Part shown: one piece after another, positions 27,006-36,226 of the stretch
How the letters are laid out: every line of letters starts with the position of its first letter
Position numbering within the stretch: position 1 is the stretch's first letter
NCBI RefSeq assembly: GCF_001509555.1
Contig: NZ_LMAS01000003.1
Location: 187,100-251,099, forward strand
DNA length: 64,000 bases
DNA from: Bacillus sp. FJAT-29937
GTDB lineage: Bacteria; Bacillota; Bacilli; Bacillales; Cytobacillaceae
Direction: 5' to 3'
Made by a program: the position numbers and the translations under genes
Notes under the pieces: generated by a model
Databases searched by the model: none
Seen by the model: only the letters and a program-made list of their open reading frames with translations
Told to the model about the DNA's origin: nothing

Positions 27006-27278
27006 ATGCTAAAGATATTTATTACTTTGTTTATCATTATTAATATAGCGGGTTTTTACTTGATGAAAATCGATAAGAATAAAGCAAAAAATCATCAATA
27101 CAGAATAAGCGAAAATACATTATGGCTTGTAGCTATTTTTTTCGGTGCTATTGGCATGACGCTAGGAATGAAAACCTTCCGTCACAAAACAAAGCATGTC
27201 CAGTTTAAATACGGTTTGCCGGTGCTATCTTTTCTTGAAATAGGTCTCCTTCTATATGCATTTAATATTTTGTCATAA
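27006..27278 (+). CDS. ysdA: DUF1294 membrane protein YsdA
   Basis: 90 residues. Hydrophobic segments about 4-20, 40-58 and 70-88. The family block MKIDKNKAKNHQYRISENTLW followed by TFRHKTKH is typical of DUF1294: a D-K-x-x-A motif after helix one and the basic FRHKTKH between helices two and three. Small polytopic membrane protein of unknown function. Downstream of rplT, as ysdA is in B. subtilis. GGAGG precedes ATG 27006. Confidence 0.88.
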   Translation: MLKIFITLFIIINIAGFYLMKIDKNKAKNHQYRISENTLWLVAIFFGAIGMTLGMKTFRHKTKHVQFKYGLPVLSFLEIGLLLYAFNILS

Positions 27279-27347
27279 CTGCCGGAACCCCTCAATAAGC
27301 TGTAAAAGAAGACAGCAAGGATTTTAAGCATAAGAGGGTGAGTGAAG

Positions 27348-27917
27348 ATGAGTGATCAATTATCATTGCTATTCGTGATGATTGAAACAGCCGGAATTTT
27401 AGCTCCCATTGCCTTTATTTTAGTTCATATTTTAAGACAATTTTTCTTTATTCCTGTTCCCCTCGTATGTGTAACGGGAGGAATATTATTTGGCAGCCTT
27501 TTTGGCAGTTTATTCTCGTTAATTGGTCTCATACTAAGCAGTATTCTTTTCTATTTTCTTATTAGCCGGATGCCGAAAACACATGCGAAACTATCAAACT
27601 TAAAAAAACGCTGGTTTGGGGAGTATCGGAATCTTAGTGTAGGTCAAATTGCTGTATTGAGGCTTATCCCCTTTATTCATTATCATTTACTGAATTTTTG
27701 TCTAATTGAGCGGAACAAAAGCTTTCAGGATTATGTCAAGAATTCATGGGTTACAAATCTGCCTTTAGCCATTTTTTACACAGTGTTTGGAGAATTTATA
27801 AGCAGGTTTACGCCATCTATGATTCTCATCATCTTACTCTCACTTGGGGTCCTCGTTTTCATATTACGGGAAAAAGTGACTGTGATTAAATGGAGGGAAT
27901 TTTTTAAAGCGGTATAA
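27348..27917 (+). CDS. TVP38/TMEM64 (DedA-like) membrane protein
   Basis: 189 residues with about five hydrophobic helices. It matches the TVP38/TMEM64 family: re-entrant segment VCVTGGILFGSLFGSLFSLIG with the F/G-rich core near residues 40-60, and VLRLIPFIHYHLLNF where the conserved Arg-x-x-P motif sits. Relatives are proposed lipid scramblases or flippases; function here is not known. ATG 27348 is preferred to GTG 27342 because GAGGGTGA lies six to nine bases before it. This gene is not at this position in B. subtilis. Confidence 0.8.
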   Translation: MSDQLSLLFVMIETAGILAPIAFILVHILRQFFFIPVPLVCVTGGILFGSLFGSLFSLIGLILSSILFYFLISRMPKTHAKLSNLKKRWFGEYRNLSVGQIAVLRLIPFIHYHLLNFCLIERNKSFQDYVKNSWVTNLPLAIFYTVFGEFISRFTPSMILIILLSLGVLVFILREKVTVIKWREFFKAV

Positions 27918-27970
27918 AGAAAAAACGTTGGAAAATTTTATATTTAGGTTAGATAGTTAATACAGTTAAT

Positions 27971-28022
27971 AATAAATGGACCACACATATTAGACATATC
28001 TAAAATGTGTAGTCCATTTATT
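27971..28022. terminator. Hairpin after the TVP38-family gene
   Basis: AATAAATGGAC...ACACAT / ATGTGT...GTCCATTTATT, about 17 paired bases with one mismatch and a 16-base loop. There is no T tract, so it may terminate weakly or stabilise the mRNA end. Confidence 0.55.
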
Positions 28023-28096
28023 AATTCGTTCTTCAACTAAACGCACCCATTAGCCATTCGAAAGGGTTCCGTTTATGGTGCTTTTCTTAAAATACG

Positions 28097-28291
28097 TGCC
28101 AATATGACAGGCGTATTGGCATCGTTATTGGTATGAAAAAGTAAAACTCTCCATAGTAATAGGCAAGTCTTTTATTAGGAACACAAAACCCTTATTTATT
28201 TAAAGTCTCACTTACTTGTGATACGGTTCACCGTAATCCATTAAAATGAGGGTCTCTTGGATTTTTGAGATAAAACTCACTCATTTTAATT
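28097..28291. repeat. Two inverted repeats in the 28-kb gap
   Basis: TGCCAATA/TATTGGCA at 28097-28121 with a 9-base loop, and ATTAAAATGAG/CTCATTTTAAT at about 28240-28291 with a ~29-base interior. No coding frame accompanies them. Confidence 0.5.
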
Positions 28292-28330
28292 TGGTTGCCT
28301 TGTCCTTAATAGAGTAAACAGCAAAAGTAA

Positions 28331-28525
28331 ATAAGCGGAGATTTTCCGGTTAGATGCAGAATGGAGCTCTTTTCGGGGTAAATAAGGGGAAAATTTCCGA
28401 CTATGCAAAGAAAAATCCCCCTTTTTCGTATTATACGAGTCAATAGGCGGAATCTCTCCGTCTAATTAAGCCTTTTTTAATAATAATTACTAAATAAGCG
28501 GAATTTTTCCTTCTATTTTTCAACT
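28331..28525 (+). repeat. Degenerate array of four ATAAGCGGA-type units
   Basis: Related units start at 28331, 28382, 28443 and 28494 (intervals 51, 61, 51). Each opens AWAAGSGGA or ATAGGCGGA and carries a short palindrome of the GGAAAATTTCC type, then a variable tail. Between 27918 and 28695 I find no gene; the region holds this array and the hairpins listed. Confidence 0.6.
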
Positions 28526-28695
28526 CAGGTGCTTAACCTTATCCCCAAACCGATAAGTGCGCCCCCCTCAATCCTAGAGGTGGGTATCAGCAGCAAAGAT
28601 CAATAAAATTGGTACTCAAAACGGCACTGCAAATGAAGAAAGATTTGACCATCTAAAAAACATAAAAACAATAACCCAACTGTATTTAATCTCTT

Positions 28696-28865
28696 TTAGT
28701 CATACGCTTTTTTAACAGACCAAAAAGTAAATGAAAACCAATAAAAAGCAACACCTAGATAGAAAACTAAAACACTTAATGTATGAAAGCTCTATCTTTC
28801 CGTTTATACATACCAATCACCATCGCCATTTCCAGAAGGATGAGAGTCTGCAAATTAGTTTCCAT
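28696..28865 (-). pseudogene. Frameshifted small membrane protein gene
   Basis: From ATG at 28863-28865 the minus strand reads METNLQTLILLEMAMVIGMY..KRKDR and then stops after 29 residues. One base out of register the frame continues HTLSVLVFYLGVAFYWFSFT..FWSVKKAYD to TAA at 28696-28698. The 170-base span suggests loss of one base from a 56-residue gene with a charged centre between two hydrophobic halves. I do not recognise the family. Either a real decay or a base-call error. Confidence 0.4.
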
Positions 28866-28920
28866 AATGGACTAACTACCCCATAATTGAGTATCTAAAT
28901 TTAAGATTTCCGAACGTTTT

Positions 28921-29337
28921 TTAGCTGTGTTCACTAAAAGGTGTTTCTGGTGTCTTACTCTTTTCCATAAACTCTTTTATCGGACTCTTCCAGTCGATTT
29001 TTGCATTCGGATAATTTTCGTAAACTTTACGTTCGATAAATTGTAAATCTTCTCGAACCATTCCTTTCAGTGAGGCGAGGTTTCTTGGCCAAATAAAGAT
29101 AGAGATGACCTCAAAAGCGTTATCAGTTGTCCCTAAATATTTTTCACCTTCAAACAAAACCCCTTTATAAGTAATCAAAAAGTTTTTGCGCACATTGTCC
29201 GAATCATCTAAGAAATAATACCGTTTTTGCTCATGGGCCAGTTCGAGCTTCCGTTTCGGATTTAGTAAATATTTGAACACGCTGTAGATGAGAAATATAA
29301 TAAGTGCAAATAGCAGGAAGCGTATTAGCCACATCAT
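28921..29337 (-). CDS. ysdB: YsdB, sigma-W pathway protein
   Basis: 138 residues. One N-terminal membrane helix (about 3-20) and a soluble domain with KRKLELAHEQKRYYFLDD and KNFLITYKGVLFEGEKYLG, typical of YsdB. The protein affects the sigma-W envelope-stress pathway in B. subtilis, but its biochemical role is not known. ATG at 29335-29337 is chosen because GGAGGGG lies seven bases before it; upstream in-frame codons lack a site. Divergent from the dUTPase gene. Confidence 0.85.
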   Translation of the reverse strand: MMWLIRFLLFALIIFLIYSVFKYLLNPKRKLELAHEQKRYYFLDDSDNVRKNFLITYKGVLFEGEKYLGTTDNAFEVISIFIWPRNLASLKGMVREDLQFIERKVYENYPNAKIDWKSPIKEFMEKSKTPETPFSEHS

Positions 29338-29474
29338 AACAAGCCCCTCCAATTGTATTTTCTCTACATTACGAATAACCTTACAAAAAAGTTTCAACTT
29401 TTTACGATTTTGTTATAATTTTTTTATATCTATTTTTTAAAAAAATCAATGGAAAATGATTAGGATGGTGCAAA

Positions 29475-29966
29475 ATGAATTATCAAAAATTATTTACTAT
29501 GCAAAAAGGACTGGATGAACATATTGAAACAAAGCATCAGCTGCAGAATGAAAATTTAATTGATCGTAAAGTGCTGGCACTGCTCGTAGAATTAGGAGAA
29601 CTTGCGAATGAAACGAGATGCTTCAAGTTTTGGAGTTTAAAGCCTTCATCCCCTCGGGAAACTGTTTTAGAAGAGTTTGTGGATGGTGTTCATTTTATTC
29701 TTTCACTTGGAATAGAGTGCGGTTTTTCACAGGAAAGTGAATATTTAGGACAGAAAGAAGCAAAAACTTCTATAAGTGATCAATTTTTGCATGTGTTTGA
29801 GCTAGTAAGTATTTTCAAAAACAGCAAGGCATTAGAGGATTATAAAGAACTTGTTCATGCCTACATTCAATTAGGGGAGCTATTAGGCTTCAATGCTAAA
29901 GAAATAGAGAAAGCATATATTGATAAAAATGAAGTTAATTATGAAAGACAGCGGCAAGGGTACTAA
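29475..29966 (+). CDS. Dimeric dUTP diphosphatase
   Basis: 163 residues, all-alpha dUTPase_2/MazG-related type. Metal-binding motifs are visible: ELGELANETRCFKFWS (E-x-x-E, about 39-54) and EEFVDGVHFILSLG (E-x-x-D, about 66-79). It hydrolyses dUTP to dUMP and pyrophosphate, keeping uracil out of DNA and supplying dTMP synthesis. Close relatives occur in Bacillus phages and chromosomes. The ribosome site AGGATGG is moderate. Confidence 0.85.
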   Translation: MNYQKLFTMQKGLDEHIETKHQLQNENLIDRKVLALLVELGELANETRCFKFWSLKPSSPRETVLEEFVDGVHFILSLGIECGFSQESEYLGQKEAKTSISDQFLHVFELVSIFKNSKALEDYKELVHAYIQLGELLGFNAKEIEKAYIDKNEVNYERQRQGY

Positions 29967-30039
29967 ATGGTATTTTCTTTTTGTTATTGGAATGTTTTTA
30001 GTATAATAAAACCGAATACTTATTAAGGGAGTCGAAATA

Positions 30040-31125
30040 ATGACGAAATTAGATGCTACGTTAACGATGCTAAAGGATTTAACTGATGCAAAAGGGATTC
30101 CTGGGAATGAGCGTGAACCCCGAGAGGTCATGAAGAAATACATAAGTGAATATGCCGATGAAGTAACAACTGATGGACTTGGCAGTTTAATTGCCAAAAA
30201 AGTCGGGAAAGAGGACGGCCCGAAAATAATGGTTGCCGGCCATCTAGATGAAGTAGGCTTCATGGTTACAAACATTGATGATAAAGGCTTCTTGCGTTTT
30301 CAGACCGTTGGCGGCTGGTGGTCACAAGTAATGCTTGCTCAGCGTGTAACGATTGTGACTAACAAAGGGGATGTAACTGGAATCATCGGTTCGAAGCCTC
30401 CGCATATCCTTTCTCCAGAAGCAAGGAAAAAGCCGGTAGACATTAAGGATATGTTTATTGATATCGGTGCTTCCAGCAAGGAAGAAGCGAAGGAGTGGGG
30501 CGTGAGACCTGGAGATATGGTCGTTCCATATTTTGAATTTACTGTGATGAATAATGAAAAGATGTTATTGGCTAAAGCATGGGATAACCGTATTGGCTGT
30601 GCAATTGCCATTGACGTTCTTAAATCCCTTAATGATGCTGACCATCCAAACATTGTTTACGGAGTAGGAACAGTTCAAGAAGAAGTTGGACTGCGTGGTG
30701 CCCGCACATCTGCGCAAAAAATTGAGCCAGACATTGCTTTCGGAGTGGATGTAGGGATCGCAGGAGACACTCCTGGCATCACAGAAAAAGAAGCATTAAG
30801 CAAAATGGGCAAAGGCCCGCAAATCATTCTTTATGACGCGTCCATGGTTTCCCACAAAGGCTTGCGTGATTTAGTAACGGATACAGCTGATGAATTGAAT
30901 ATTCCATATCAGTTTGATGCGGTGCCAGGCGGTGGAACAGATTCAGGTGCTATTCATTTAACACATAATGGGGTTCCTGCACTTTCTATTACGATTGCGA
31001 CACGCTATATCCATTCTCATGCTGCCATGCTTCATCGTGATGACTATGAAAATGCTGTTAAATTAATTTCAGAAGTTATTAAGCGCCTTGATAGAGAAAC
31101 AGTTGATCAAATTACTCTAAATTAA
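30040..31125 (+). CDS. ysdC: M42 family aminopeptidase YsdC
   Basis: 361 residues, usual for M42 peptidases (glutamyl aminopeptidase/tetrahedral aminopeptidase type, sometimes mislabelled endoglucanase). Two-metal site motifs: [11 protein letters not shown] (His/Asp, about 67), [10 protein letters not shown] (bridging Asp, about 180), [10 protein letters not shown] (catalytic Glu-Glu, about 213), VDVG, and [10 protein letters not shown] (His, about 320). Large self-compartmentalising cytosolic enzymes that trim peptides. AAGGGAG precedes ATG 30040. Confidence 0.93.
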   Translation: MTKLDATLTMLKDLTDAKGIPGNEREPREVMKKYISEYADEVTTDGLGSLIAKKVGKEDGPKIMVAGHLDEVGFMVTNIDDKGFLRFQTVGGWWSQVMLAQRVTIVTNKGDVTGIIGSKPPHILSPEARKKPVDIKDMFIDIGASSKEEAKEWGVRPGDMVVPYFEFTVMNNEKMLLAKAWDNRIGCAIAIDVLKSLNDADHPNIVYGVGTVQEEVGLRGARTSAQKIEPDIAFGVDVGIAGDTPGITEKEALSKMGKGPQIILYDASMVSHKGLRDLVTDTADELNIPYQFDAVPGGGTDSGAIHLTHNGVPALSITIATRYIHSHAAMLHRDDYENAVKLISEVIKRLDRETVDQITLN

Positions 31126-31130
31126 AGCAG

Positions 31131-31164
31131 AAAAAGATGGCCGCCGTTGGTGGTCATCTTTTTT
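31131..31164. terminator. Terminator between convergent ysdC and sspI
   Basis: AAAAAGATGGCC/GGTCATCTTTTT stem with A and T flanks; usable from both strands. Confidence 0.88.
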
Positions 31165-31176
31165 CGCTTAAACTAT

Positions 31177-31383
31177 TTATTTCAATCCACTTTCCAATGT
31201 TTGAAGCATTTCCTGTTTGTCTTGCTCGGAGGAATTTTTCCAAATCACTTCGAATAATACCCCTAATCCTGGGAGCATTTTTTCCTCTCCGTTTTGAATA
31301 GCATCAACAATTGTATCCTTTAATTCATCCTGTGAATTGCCTGAAACATTGTGTATAATAGCATTTCTTAAGTTTAGATTCAT
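31177..31383 (-). CDS. sspI: Small acid-soluble spore protein SspI
   Basis: 68 residues. [20 protein letters not shown] and [18 protein letters not shown] are typical of SspI, a minor spore-core protein made in the forespore. ATG at 31381-31383 follows AAAGGAG by eight bases; the longer frame lacks a site. Upstream on the minus strand a CATAATA sequence resembles the sigma-G -10 element, but I could not fix a -35. Convergent with ysdC, divergent from ysgA. Confidence 0.93.
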   Translation of the reverse strand: MNLNLRNAIIHNVSGNSQDELKDTIVDAIQNGEEKMLPGLGVLFEVIWKNSSEQDKQEMLQTLESGLK

Positions 31384-31502
31384 TGACCGCACTCCTTTCA
31401 AAAATTCAAATCGTTATTATGATTTCATTTTTTGGATTTATTATGTATTTTAATTGGGCTATAATAAGAAAATTGGAGCAAACAAATAAAGGAGTGAGAA
31501 GT

Positions 31503-32255
31503 GTGAAGTATATTCACTCTGCTAATAACCCTCAAGTGAAGCAATGGAAGAGACTATTAACCAAAAAGGAAAGAGACAAGACGAAAACATTATTAGTGGA
31601 AGGCTTTCATCTTGTAGAAGAAGCATTATCTAGCAGCGGGATCGAAGAAATTGTAATCAGTGAAAATACAGGATTGCCTCCATCTTGGAACTATGGGGAT
31701 ATTCCAGTGACAACGGTAACAAAGGACATCTTTCAAAGTTTATCTGATACGGAAACACCTCAAGGCGTCATCGCCATTTGCCGTCAGCCTGAGTTTCACT
31801 CTGATCAATTAGATGGAGATAAATATTTGCTGATTGATGCAGTTCAAGACCCAGGTAATTTGGGCACAATGATTCGTACGGCTGATGCCGCTGGTGTGGA
31901 TGCTGTCATTATTGGAGATGGCAGTGTAGATATCTACAATCCGAAAGTGCTGCGTTCCGCACAAGGCAGCCATTTTCATCTCCCAATTGTCAGAGGGAAT
32001 TTATCGGATTGGATCAGTAAGCTACGAAAGAAAGAAATCCCTGTGTACGGAACCGCATTAGAGAATGCAAAGGAGTATACGGAAATCAAGACTGTGGGGA
32101 AATACGCCTTAATTGTCGGCAATGAAGGAAGCGGTGTACGAAAAACGATTTTAGCTGAAACGACCGACAATCTATACATTCCGATTTACGGAAAAAGTGA
32201 ATCATTAAATGTAGCGATTGCAACAGGAATTTTGCTTTATTACTTAAGGAATTAG
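31503..32255 (+). CDS. ysgA: TrmH/SpoU-family RNA methyltransferase YsgA
   Basis: 250 residues. N-terminal substrate-binding domain (about 5-90; KTLLVEGFHLVEEAL) and a SPOUT knot domain (about 105-250) with DAVQDPGNLGTMIRTADAAG, IVGNEGSGV and IPIYGKSESLNVAIATGI, the three family motifs. It transfers a methyl group from SAM to RNA ribose; the target in Bacillus is not certain. GTG 31503 is chosen because AAAGGAGTGAG precedes it; the long upstream frame overlaps sspI and has no site. Confidence 0.92.
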   Translation: MKYIHSANNPQVKQWKRLLTKKERDKTKTLLVEGFHLVEEALSSSGIEEIVISENTGLPPSWNYGDIPVTTVTKDIFQSLSDTETPQGVIAICRQPEFHSDQLDGDKYLLIDAVQDPGNLGTMIRTADAAGVDAVIIGDGSVDIYNPKVLRSAQGSHFHLPIVRGNLSDWISKLRKKEIPVYGTALENAKEYTEIKTVGKYALIVGNEGSGVRKTILAETTDNLYIPIYGKSESLNVAIATGILLYYLRN

Positions 32256-32284
32256 TAATTGGGCGCTTTTTTTCGGAAAATCGT

Positions 32285-32313
32285 TTGAAACTATGTGAAG
32301 AATATACTATAAT
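32285..32313 (+). promoter_or_regulatory. pheS promoter
   Basis: TTGAAA, 17-base spacer, perfect TATAAT. Predicted start near 32320, upstream of the T-box leader. Confidence 0.78.
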
Positions 32314-32319
32314 AACAGG

Positions 32320-32656
32320 AAAATTATATTGTTATAAAACAATGATGGAGAAAAGTAGCTTGCACGAACTTTTCAGGGAGAAGATGCCGTGACTGAGAGC
32401 ATTTTCAAAGGGAAAGCAAGGGAAATTTCACCTCCTGAGTTGGCATCGGGACCATTGTAAAGCTTTCTTGAGTTAGATTACTGTCTAGCTCCAGCGGCGA
32501 GCCGCTTCCGCTTTTCGATGTAAAGATGTTCCGGCTTATTGCCGTTATCCGAATGAAGCGAATACATAAAGCGATTCATACATGCTTTTTGTGTTAAAAA
32601 GGGTGGTACCGCGAATCCAAAACCTCGTCCCTTTATGGGATGGAGGTTTTTTATTT
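32320..32656 (+). promoter_or_regulatory. T-box leader of pheST (phenylalanine)
   Basis: T-box sequence AGGGTGGTACCGCG at 32600-32613, then the terminator AACCTC-TCCC/GGGA-GGAGGTT with T6 (about 32619-32653). A candidate specifier TTC (phenylalanine) followed by A is at 32404-32406, 85 bases from the start. Uncharged tRNA-Phe should allow readthrough. A 35-base repeat remnant sits inside the leader at 32482-32516, between stem I and the T-box. Confidence 0.92.
32482..32516 (+). repeat. Hairpin repeat, ends-only remnant in the pheS T-box leader
   Basis: TGTCTAGCTCCAGCGGC fused to GCCGCTTCCGCTTTTC: the two termini of the subfamily I repeat with its body missing. It forms a compact AGCGGC-GA-GCCGCT hairpin. 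Compare remnant D at 14814. Confidence 0.85.
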
Positions 32657-32690
32657 TGGAAAAAAACAGAATTAAAGGAGGATTTTTTAG

Positions 32691-33728
32691 ATGCAAGAGC
32701 GTTTAAAAGAACTGCAAAGCGAAGCGTTGGACAAAATCAGTCAAGCGTCTAATTTAAAAGAACTAAATGATATTCGAGTATCCTATTTAGGAAAAAAAGG
32801 GCCGATTACAGAAGTATTAAAAGGCATGGGGAAATTATCTGCCGAAGAACGTCCAATCATGGGAGCACTTGCAAATGAAGTACGCGATGCAATTGCAGCT
32901 GGAATTGAGTCAAAACAATCACAGTTAGAAGAGGCAGCTGTTCAACAAAAATTGGCTGGTGAAAAAATTGATGTTACGTTACCTGGCCGTCCAGTGAAAA
33001 CGGGTAATCATCACCCGCTTACAAGCATCGTAGAGGAAATCGAAGACTTATTTATTGGGATGGGCTATACGATTGCTGAAGGACCCGAGGTAGAAAGTGA
33101 TTATTATAATTTCGAAGCATTAAACTTGCCAAAGGATCACCCAGCTCGCGATATGCAGGATTCCTTCTATATTACAGAAGACATTCTTCTTCGTACCCAA
33201 ACGTCTCCTGTACAAGCGAGAACAATGGAAAAGCACAGTGGGAAAGGTCCTGTAAAAATCATATGTCCTGGAAAAGTGTTCCGTCGTGATAATGACGATG
33301 CTACACATTCCCATCAGTTTATGCAAATTGAAGGCCTTGTTGTCGACGAAAACATTCGGATGAGTGATTTAAAGGGAACATTAGAATTGTTCGCGAAGAA
33401 ATTATTTGGAGAAGACAGAGAAATCCGCTTACGCCCAAGCTTCTTCCCATTCACTGAGCCTTCTGTAGAAGTTGATGTGTCCTGCTTTAAATGCGGTGGG
33501 AGTGGCTGTAACATCTGCAAAAAAACCGGCTGGATTGAAATATTAGGAGCTGGAATGGTTCATCCAAATGTACTTGAAATGTCAGGCTTTGATTCAAAGA
33601 AATACACCGGGTTTGCATTCGGAATGGGAGTAGAGCGGATTGCCATGCTGAAATACGGCATCGATGATATTCGCCATTTCTATACAAATGATGTTCGTTT
33701 CTTAAAACAATTCTCTATTAATGAATAG
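32691..33728 (+). CDS. pheS: Phenylalanyl-tRNA synthetase alpha subunit
   Basis: 345 residues. N-terminal coiled coil about 1-85, class II catalytic core about 90-345 with motif 2 ([21 protein letters not shown] region), and motif 3 [19 protein letters not shown] four-cysteine cluster [17 protein letters not shown] near residue 265 is typical of Gram-positive PheS. Forms the (alpha-beta)2 enzyme with PheT and carries the phenylalanine active site. GGAGGA precedes ATG 32691. Confidence 0.97.
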   Translation: MQERLKELQSEALDKISQASNLKELNDIRVSYLGKKGPITEVLKGMGKLSAEERPIMGALANEVRDAIAAGIESKQSQLEEAAVQQKLAGEKIDVTLPGRPVKTGNHHPLTSIVEEIEDLFIGMGYTIAEGPEVESDYYNFEALNLPKDHPARDMQDSFYITEDILLRTQTSPVQARTMEKHSGKGPVKIICPGKVFRRDNDDATHSHQFMQIEGLVVDENIRMSDLKGTLELFAKKLFGEDREIRLRPSFFPFTEPSVEVDVSCFKCGGSGCNICKKTGWIEILGAGMVHPNVLEMSGFDSKKYTGFAFGMGVERIAMLKYGIDDIRHFYTNDVRFLKQFSINE

Positions 33729-33774
33729 ATAATAGCAATTAAAGGTCAGAAAATGAGATACAGGAGGATAAAAC

Positions 33775-36189
33775 ATGTTTGTTTCATATAAATGGCTGCA
33801 GGATTATGTTGATTTATCAGGTGTTACCCCTGCAGAGCTTGCAGAAAGAATTACGAAAAGCGGTATTGAGGTTGAAGGCGTAGAAATCCTAAATGAAGGA
33901 ATTCGCGGTGTTGTCGTTGGGCATGTTCTTGAAAGAGAGCAGCATCCGAATGCAGATAAATTAAATAAATGCTTAGTTGATATTGGCGGTGAAGAGCCTG
34001 TGCAAATTATTTGCGGTGCTCCCAATGTTGATAAAGGGCAAAAGGTTGCAGTTGCAACAGTTGGCGCCGTTCTTCCAGGCAACTTCAAAATCAAAAAGGC
34101 AAAGCTTCGCGGAGAAGAATCGAATGGCATGATCTGTTCCCTTCAAGAGCTTGGCATTGAAAGCAAGCTTGTGGCAAAGGAATATTCAGAAGGTATTTAT
34201 GTATTCCATCAAGGAGCTGAAGTTGGAACAGATGCAATCGAACTATTACATCGAGATGACCAAGTGTTAGAGCTTGGCTTAACTCCGAATCGTTCTGATT
34301 GCTTAAGTTTACTTGGAGTTGCTTATGAAGTCGCTGCGATTTTAGGAAGAGAAGTAAAGCTTCCTGAAACAGAGCATGCTGAGTCATCAGAAAATGCTTC
34401 TGATTATATTCGCGTTGATGTGGAAGCACCTGAAGATAACCCGCTATATATTGCAAAAGTCATTAAAAATGTACAAATCAAGCCATCTCCTCTATGGATG
34501 CAAGGAAGATTGATGGCATCAGGCATTCGTCCGCATAATAATGTGGTTGATATTACGAACTATATTTTGCTTGAATATGGCCAACCGCTTCATGCTTTCG
34601 ACTATGACCGATTTGGGTCAAAGCAAATTCTCGTTCGCCGTGCGAAGGATGGAGAAATCATTCAAACATTAGATGAAGTAAAAAGAGAATTAACTTCAGA
34701 CCACCTTCTTATTACAAATGGAAAAGAGCCAGTTGCTCTTGCTGGTGTTATGGGAGGCTTGGACTCTGAGGTACAATCCGATACAAAAACGGTCCTTCTT
34801 GAATCTGCATTTTTTAAAGGCGCTACAGTCAGAAAAGCATCGAAAGATCACGGATTAAGAAGTGAGGCAAGCGCTCGTTTTGAAAAAGGCGTTGATCCAA
34901 ACAGAGTAAGAGCAGCAGCAGAAAGGGCTGCACTTCTGCTGGAAAAATATGCAGATGGAGAAGTATTAGCAGGTTCTGCAGAAGCAAATACACTTACAGT
35001 TGAACCGGCCGTTGTTTCTGTTACAATAGATAAAATCAATCGTGTGCTGGGAACATCATTAGAAATGAAAGACGTTGAAGACATTTTTGCTCGTCTGCAG
35101 TTTGAAACTAATGTGGACGGAGATTCTATTATCGTTACAGCACCAACGCGCCGCGGGGATATCACCATTGAAGAGGATTTAATTGAAGAAGTAGCGAGAC
35201 TTTATGGCTACGATAATCTAGGGTCTACTCTTCCAGTTGGTTCTTCAACACCGGGTCATCTAACAGCTTATCAAAATAAGCGCAGAATTGTCCGCAGATA
35301 CCTTGAAGGAGCAGGGCTATACCAGGCGATCACTTATTCATTGACGAGCGGATCGAAAGCAACACAATATGCATTAGAAACGCGGGAGCCAATTCGCTTG
35401 GCGATGCCGATGAGTGAGGATCATAGCACACTTCGACTAAGCATCATTCCACAGCTGTTAAATGTATTAAAATATAATGCTGCAAGACAAAATGATAGTC
35501 TTTCTATTTATGAAATCGGTGATGTATTCCTTTCTGAAAGCAAGGACGTACTGCCAGAGGAACGTGAACATCTTGCTGGTGCCATAACAGGTTTATGGCA
35601 AAGTCATCCGTGGCAAGGAGAAAAGAAGCCAGTTGATTTCTATGTTGTGAAAGGAATTCTTGAAGGATTATTTGCTAGTCTTGGTCTAGATAAGGCAATT
35701 GAGTATCGTCAAGCTGAACGGGATGGCATGCATCCTGGCAGAACAGCAGACATCATCTTAAATGGCGAAGTAGCTGGTTTTGTTGGTCAAACACACCCAA
35801 CAGTGGAAAAGGAATACGATTTAAAAGAGACTTATGTGTTTGAACTAAGCTTAAAGGCTATTTTAGAAGCGGAGACCGCGCCTTTACATTACCAGGCCAT
35901 CCCGCGCTATCCATCGATCACACGTGATATCGCGCTCGTTGTCGATAAGGCTGTGGCTGCCGGTGAATTAGGAAGTATTATTACGGAAGCAGGCGGACCA
36001 TTATTGAAGGAAGTTCAAGTATTTGATTTATACGAGGGCGACCGGATGGAGGAAGGGAAGAAATCGATTGCCTTCTCGCTTAAATATTTTGATCCTGAGC
36101 GTACCTTAACAGATGAAGATGTTGTGAAAGCCCATGATAAAGTATTACAGGCAGTGAAGGATAAAGCTGGAGCTGTATTAAGAGGATAA
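33775..36189 (+). CDS. pheT: Phenylalanyl-tRNA synthetase beta subunit
   Basis: 804 residues, the usual length. EMAP-like tRNA-binding domain about 40-150 ([15 protein letters not shown]), B3/B4 editing domain about 200-400, B5 domains about 405-480, class II-like core about 480-690, and C-terminal ferredoxin-like anticodon-binding domain about 710-804 ([13 protein letters not shown]). It clears Tyr-tRNA-Phe and positions tRNA. Follows pheS by 46 bases in the same operon with AGGAGGA. Confidence 0.97.
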   Translation: MFVSYKWLQDYVDLSGVTPAELAERITKSGIEVEGVEILNEGIRGVVVGHVLEREQHPNADKLNKCLVDIGGEEPVQIICGAPNVDKGQKVAVATVGAVLPGNFKIKKAKLRGEESNGMICSLQELGIESKLVAKEYSEGIYVFHQGAEVGTDAIELLHRDDQVLELGLTPNRSDCLSLLGVAYEVAAILGREVKLPETEHAESSENASDYIRVDVEAPEDNPLYIAKVIKNVQIKPSPLWMQGRLMASGIRPHNNVVDITNYILLEYGQPLHAFDYDRFGSKQILVRRAKDGEIIQTLDEVKRELTSDHLLITNGKEPVALAGVMGGLDSEVQSDTKTVLLESAFFKGATVRKASKDHGLRSEASARFEKGVDPNRVRAAAERAALLLEKYADGEVLAGSAEANTLTVEPAVVSVTIDKINRVLGTSLEMKDVEDIFARLQFETNVDGDSIIVTAPTRRGDITIEEDLIEEVARLYGYDNLGSTLPVGSSTPGHLTAYQNKRRIVRRYLEGAGLYQAITYSLTSGSKATQYALETREPIRLAMPMSEDHSTLRLSIIPQLLNVLKYNAARQNDSLSIYEIGDVFLSESKDVLPEEREHLAGAITGLWQSHPWQGEKKPVDFYVVKGILEGLFASLGLDKAIEYRQAERDGMHPGRTADIILNGEVAGFVGQTHPTVEKEYDLKETYVFELSLKAILEAETAPLHYQAIPRYPSITRDIALVVDKAVAAGELGSIITEAGGPLLKEVQVFDLYEGDRMEEGKKSIAFSLKYFDPERTLTDEDVVKAHDKVLQAVKDKAGAVLRG

Positions 36190-36191
36190 AC

Positions 36192-36226
36192 AACTAGGGG
36201 ATGCCATTTGCGGCATCCCCAGTTTT
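36192..36226. terminator. Terminator between convergent pheT and rnhC
   Basis: AACTAGGGGATGCC/GGCATCCCCAGTT stem with T5 on the plus strand; serves both converging genes. Confidence 0.9.

Noticed and set aside
28331..28525. CRISPR array or tandem-repeat gene
   Set aside because: Units are degenerate, spacing is 51/61/51 and tails are unrelated; no open frame passes through.
27918..28920. A decayed transposase in the 1-kb gap
   Set aside because: I translated the region on both strands and found no catalytic motif or long fragments; only the small frameshifted membrane gene looked coding.
31431..31466. A sigma-A promoter for ysgA
   Set aside because: TATAAT is present but the best -35 (TTGGAT) is 22 bases away and the properly spaced hexamer (TTTATT) is poor.
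32478..32696. 72-residue minus-strand frame upstream of pheS
   Set aside because: Antisense to the T-box leader and the repeat remnant; no ribosome site.
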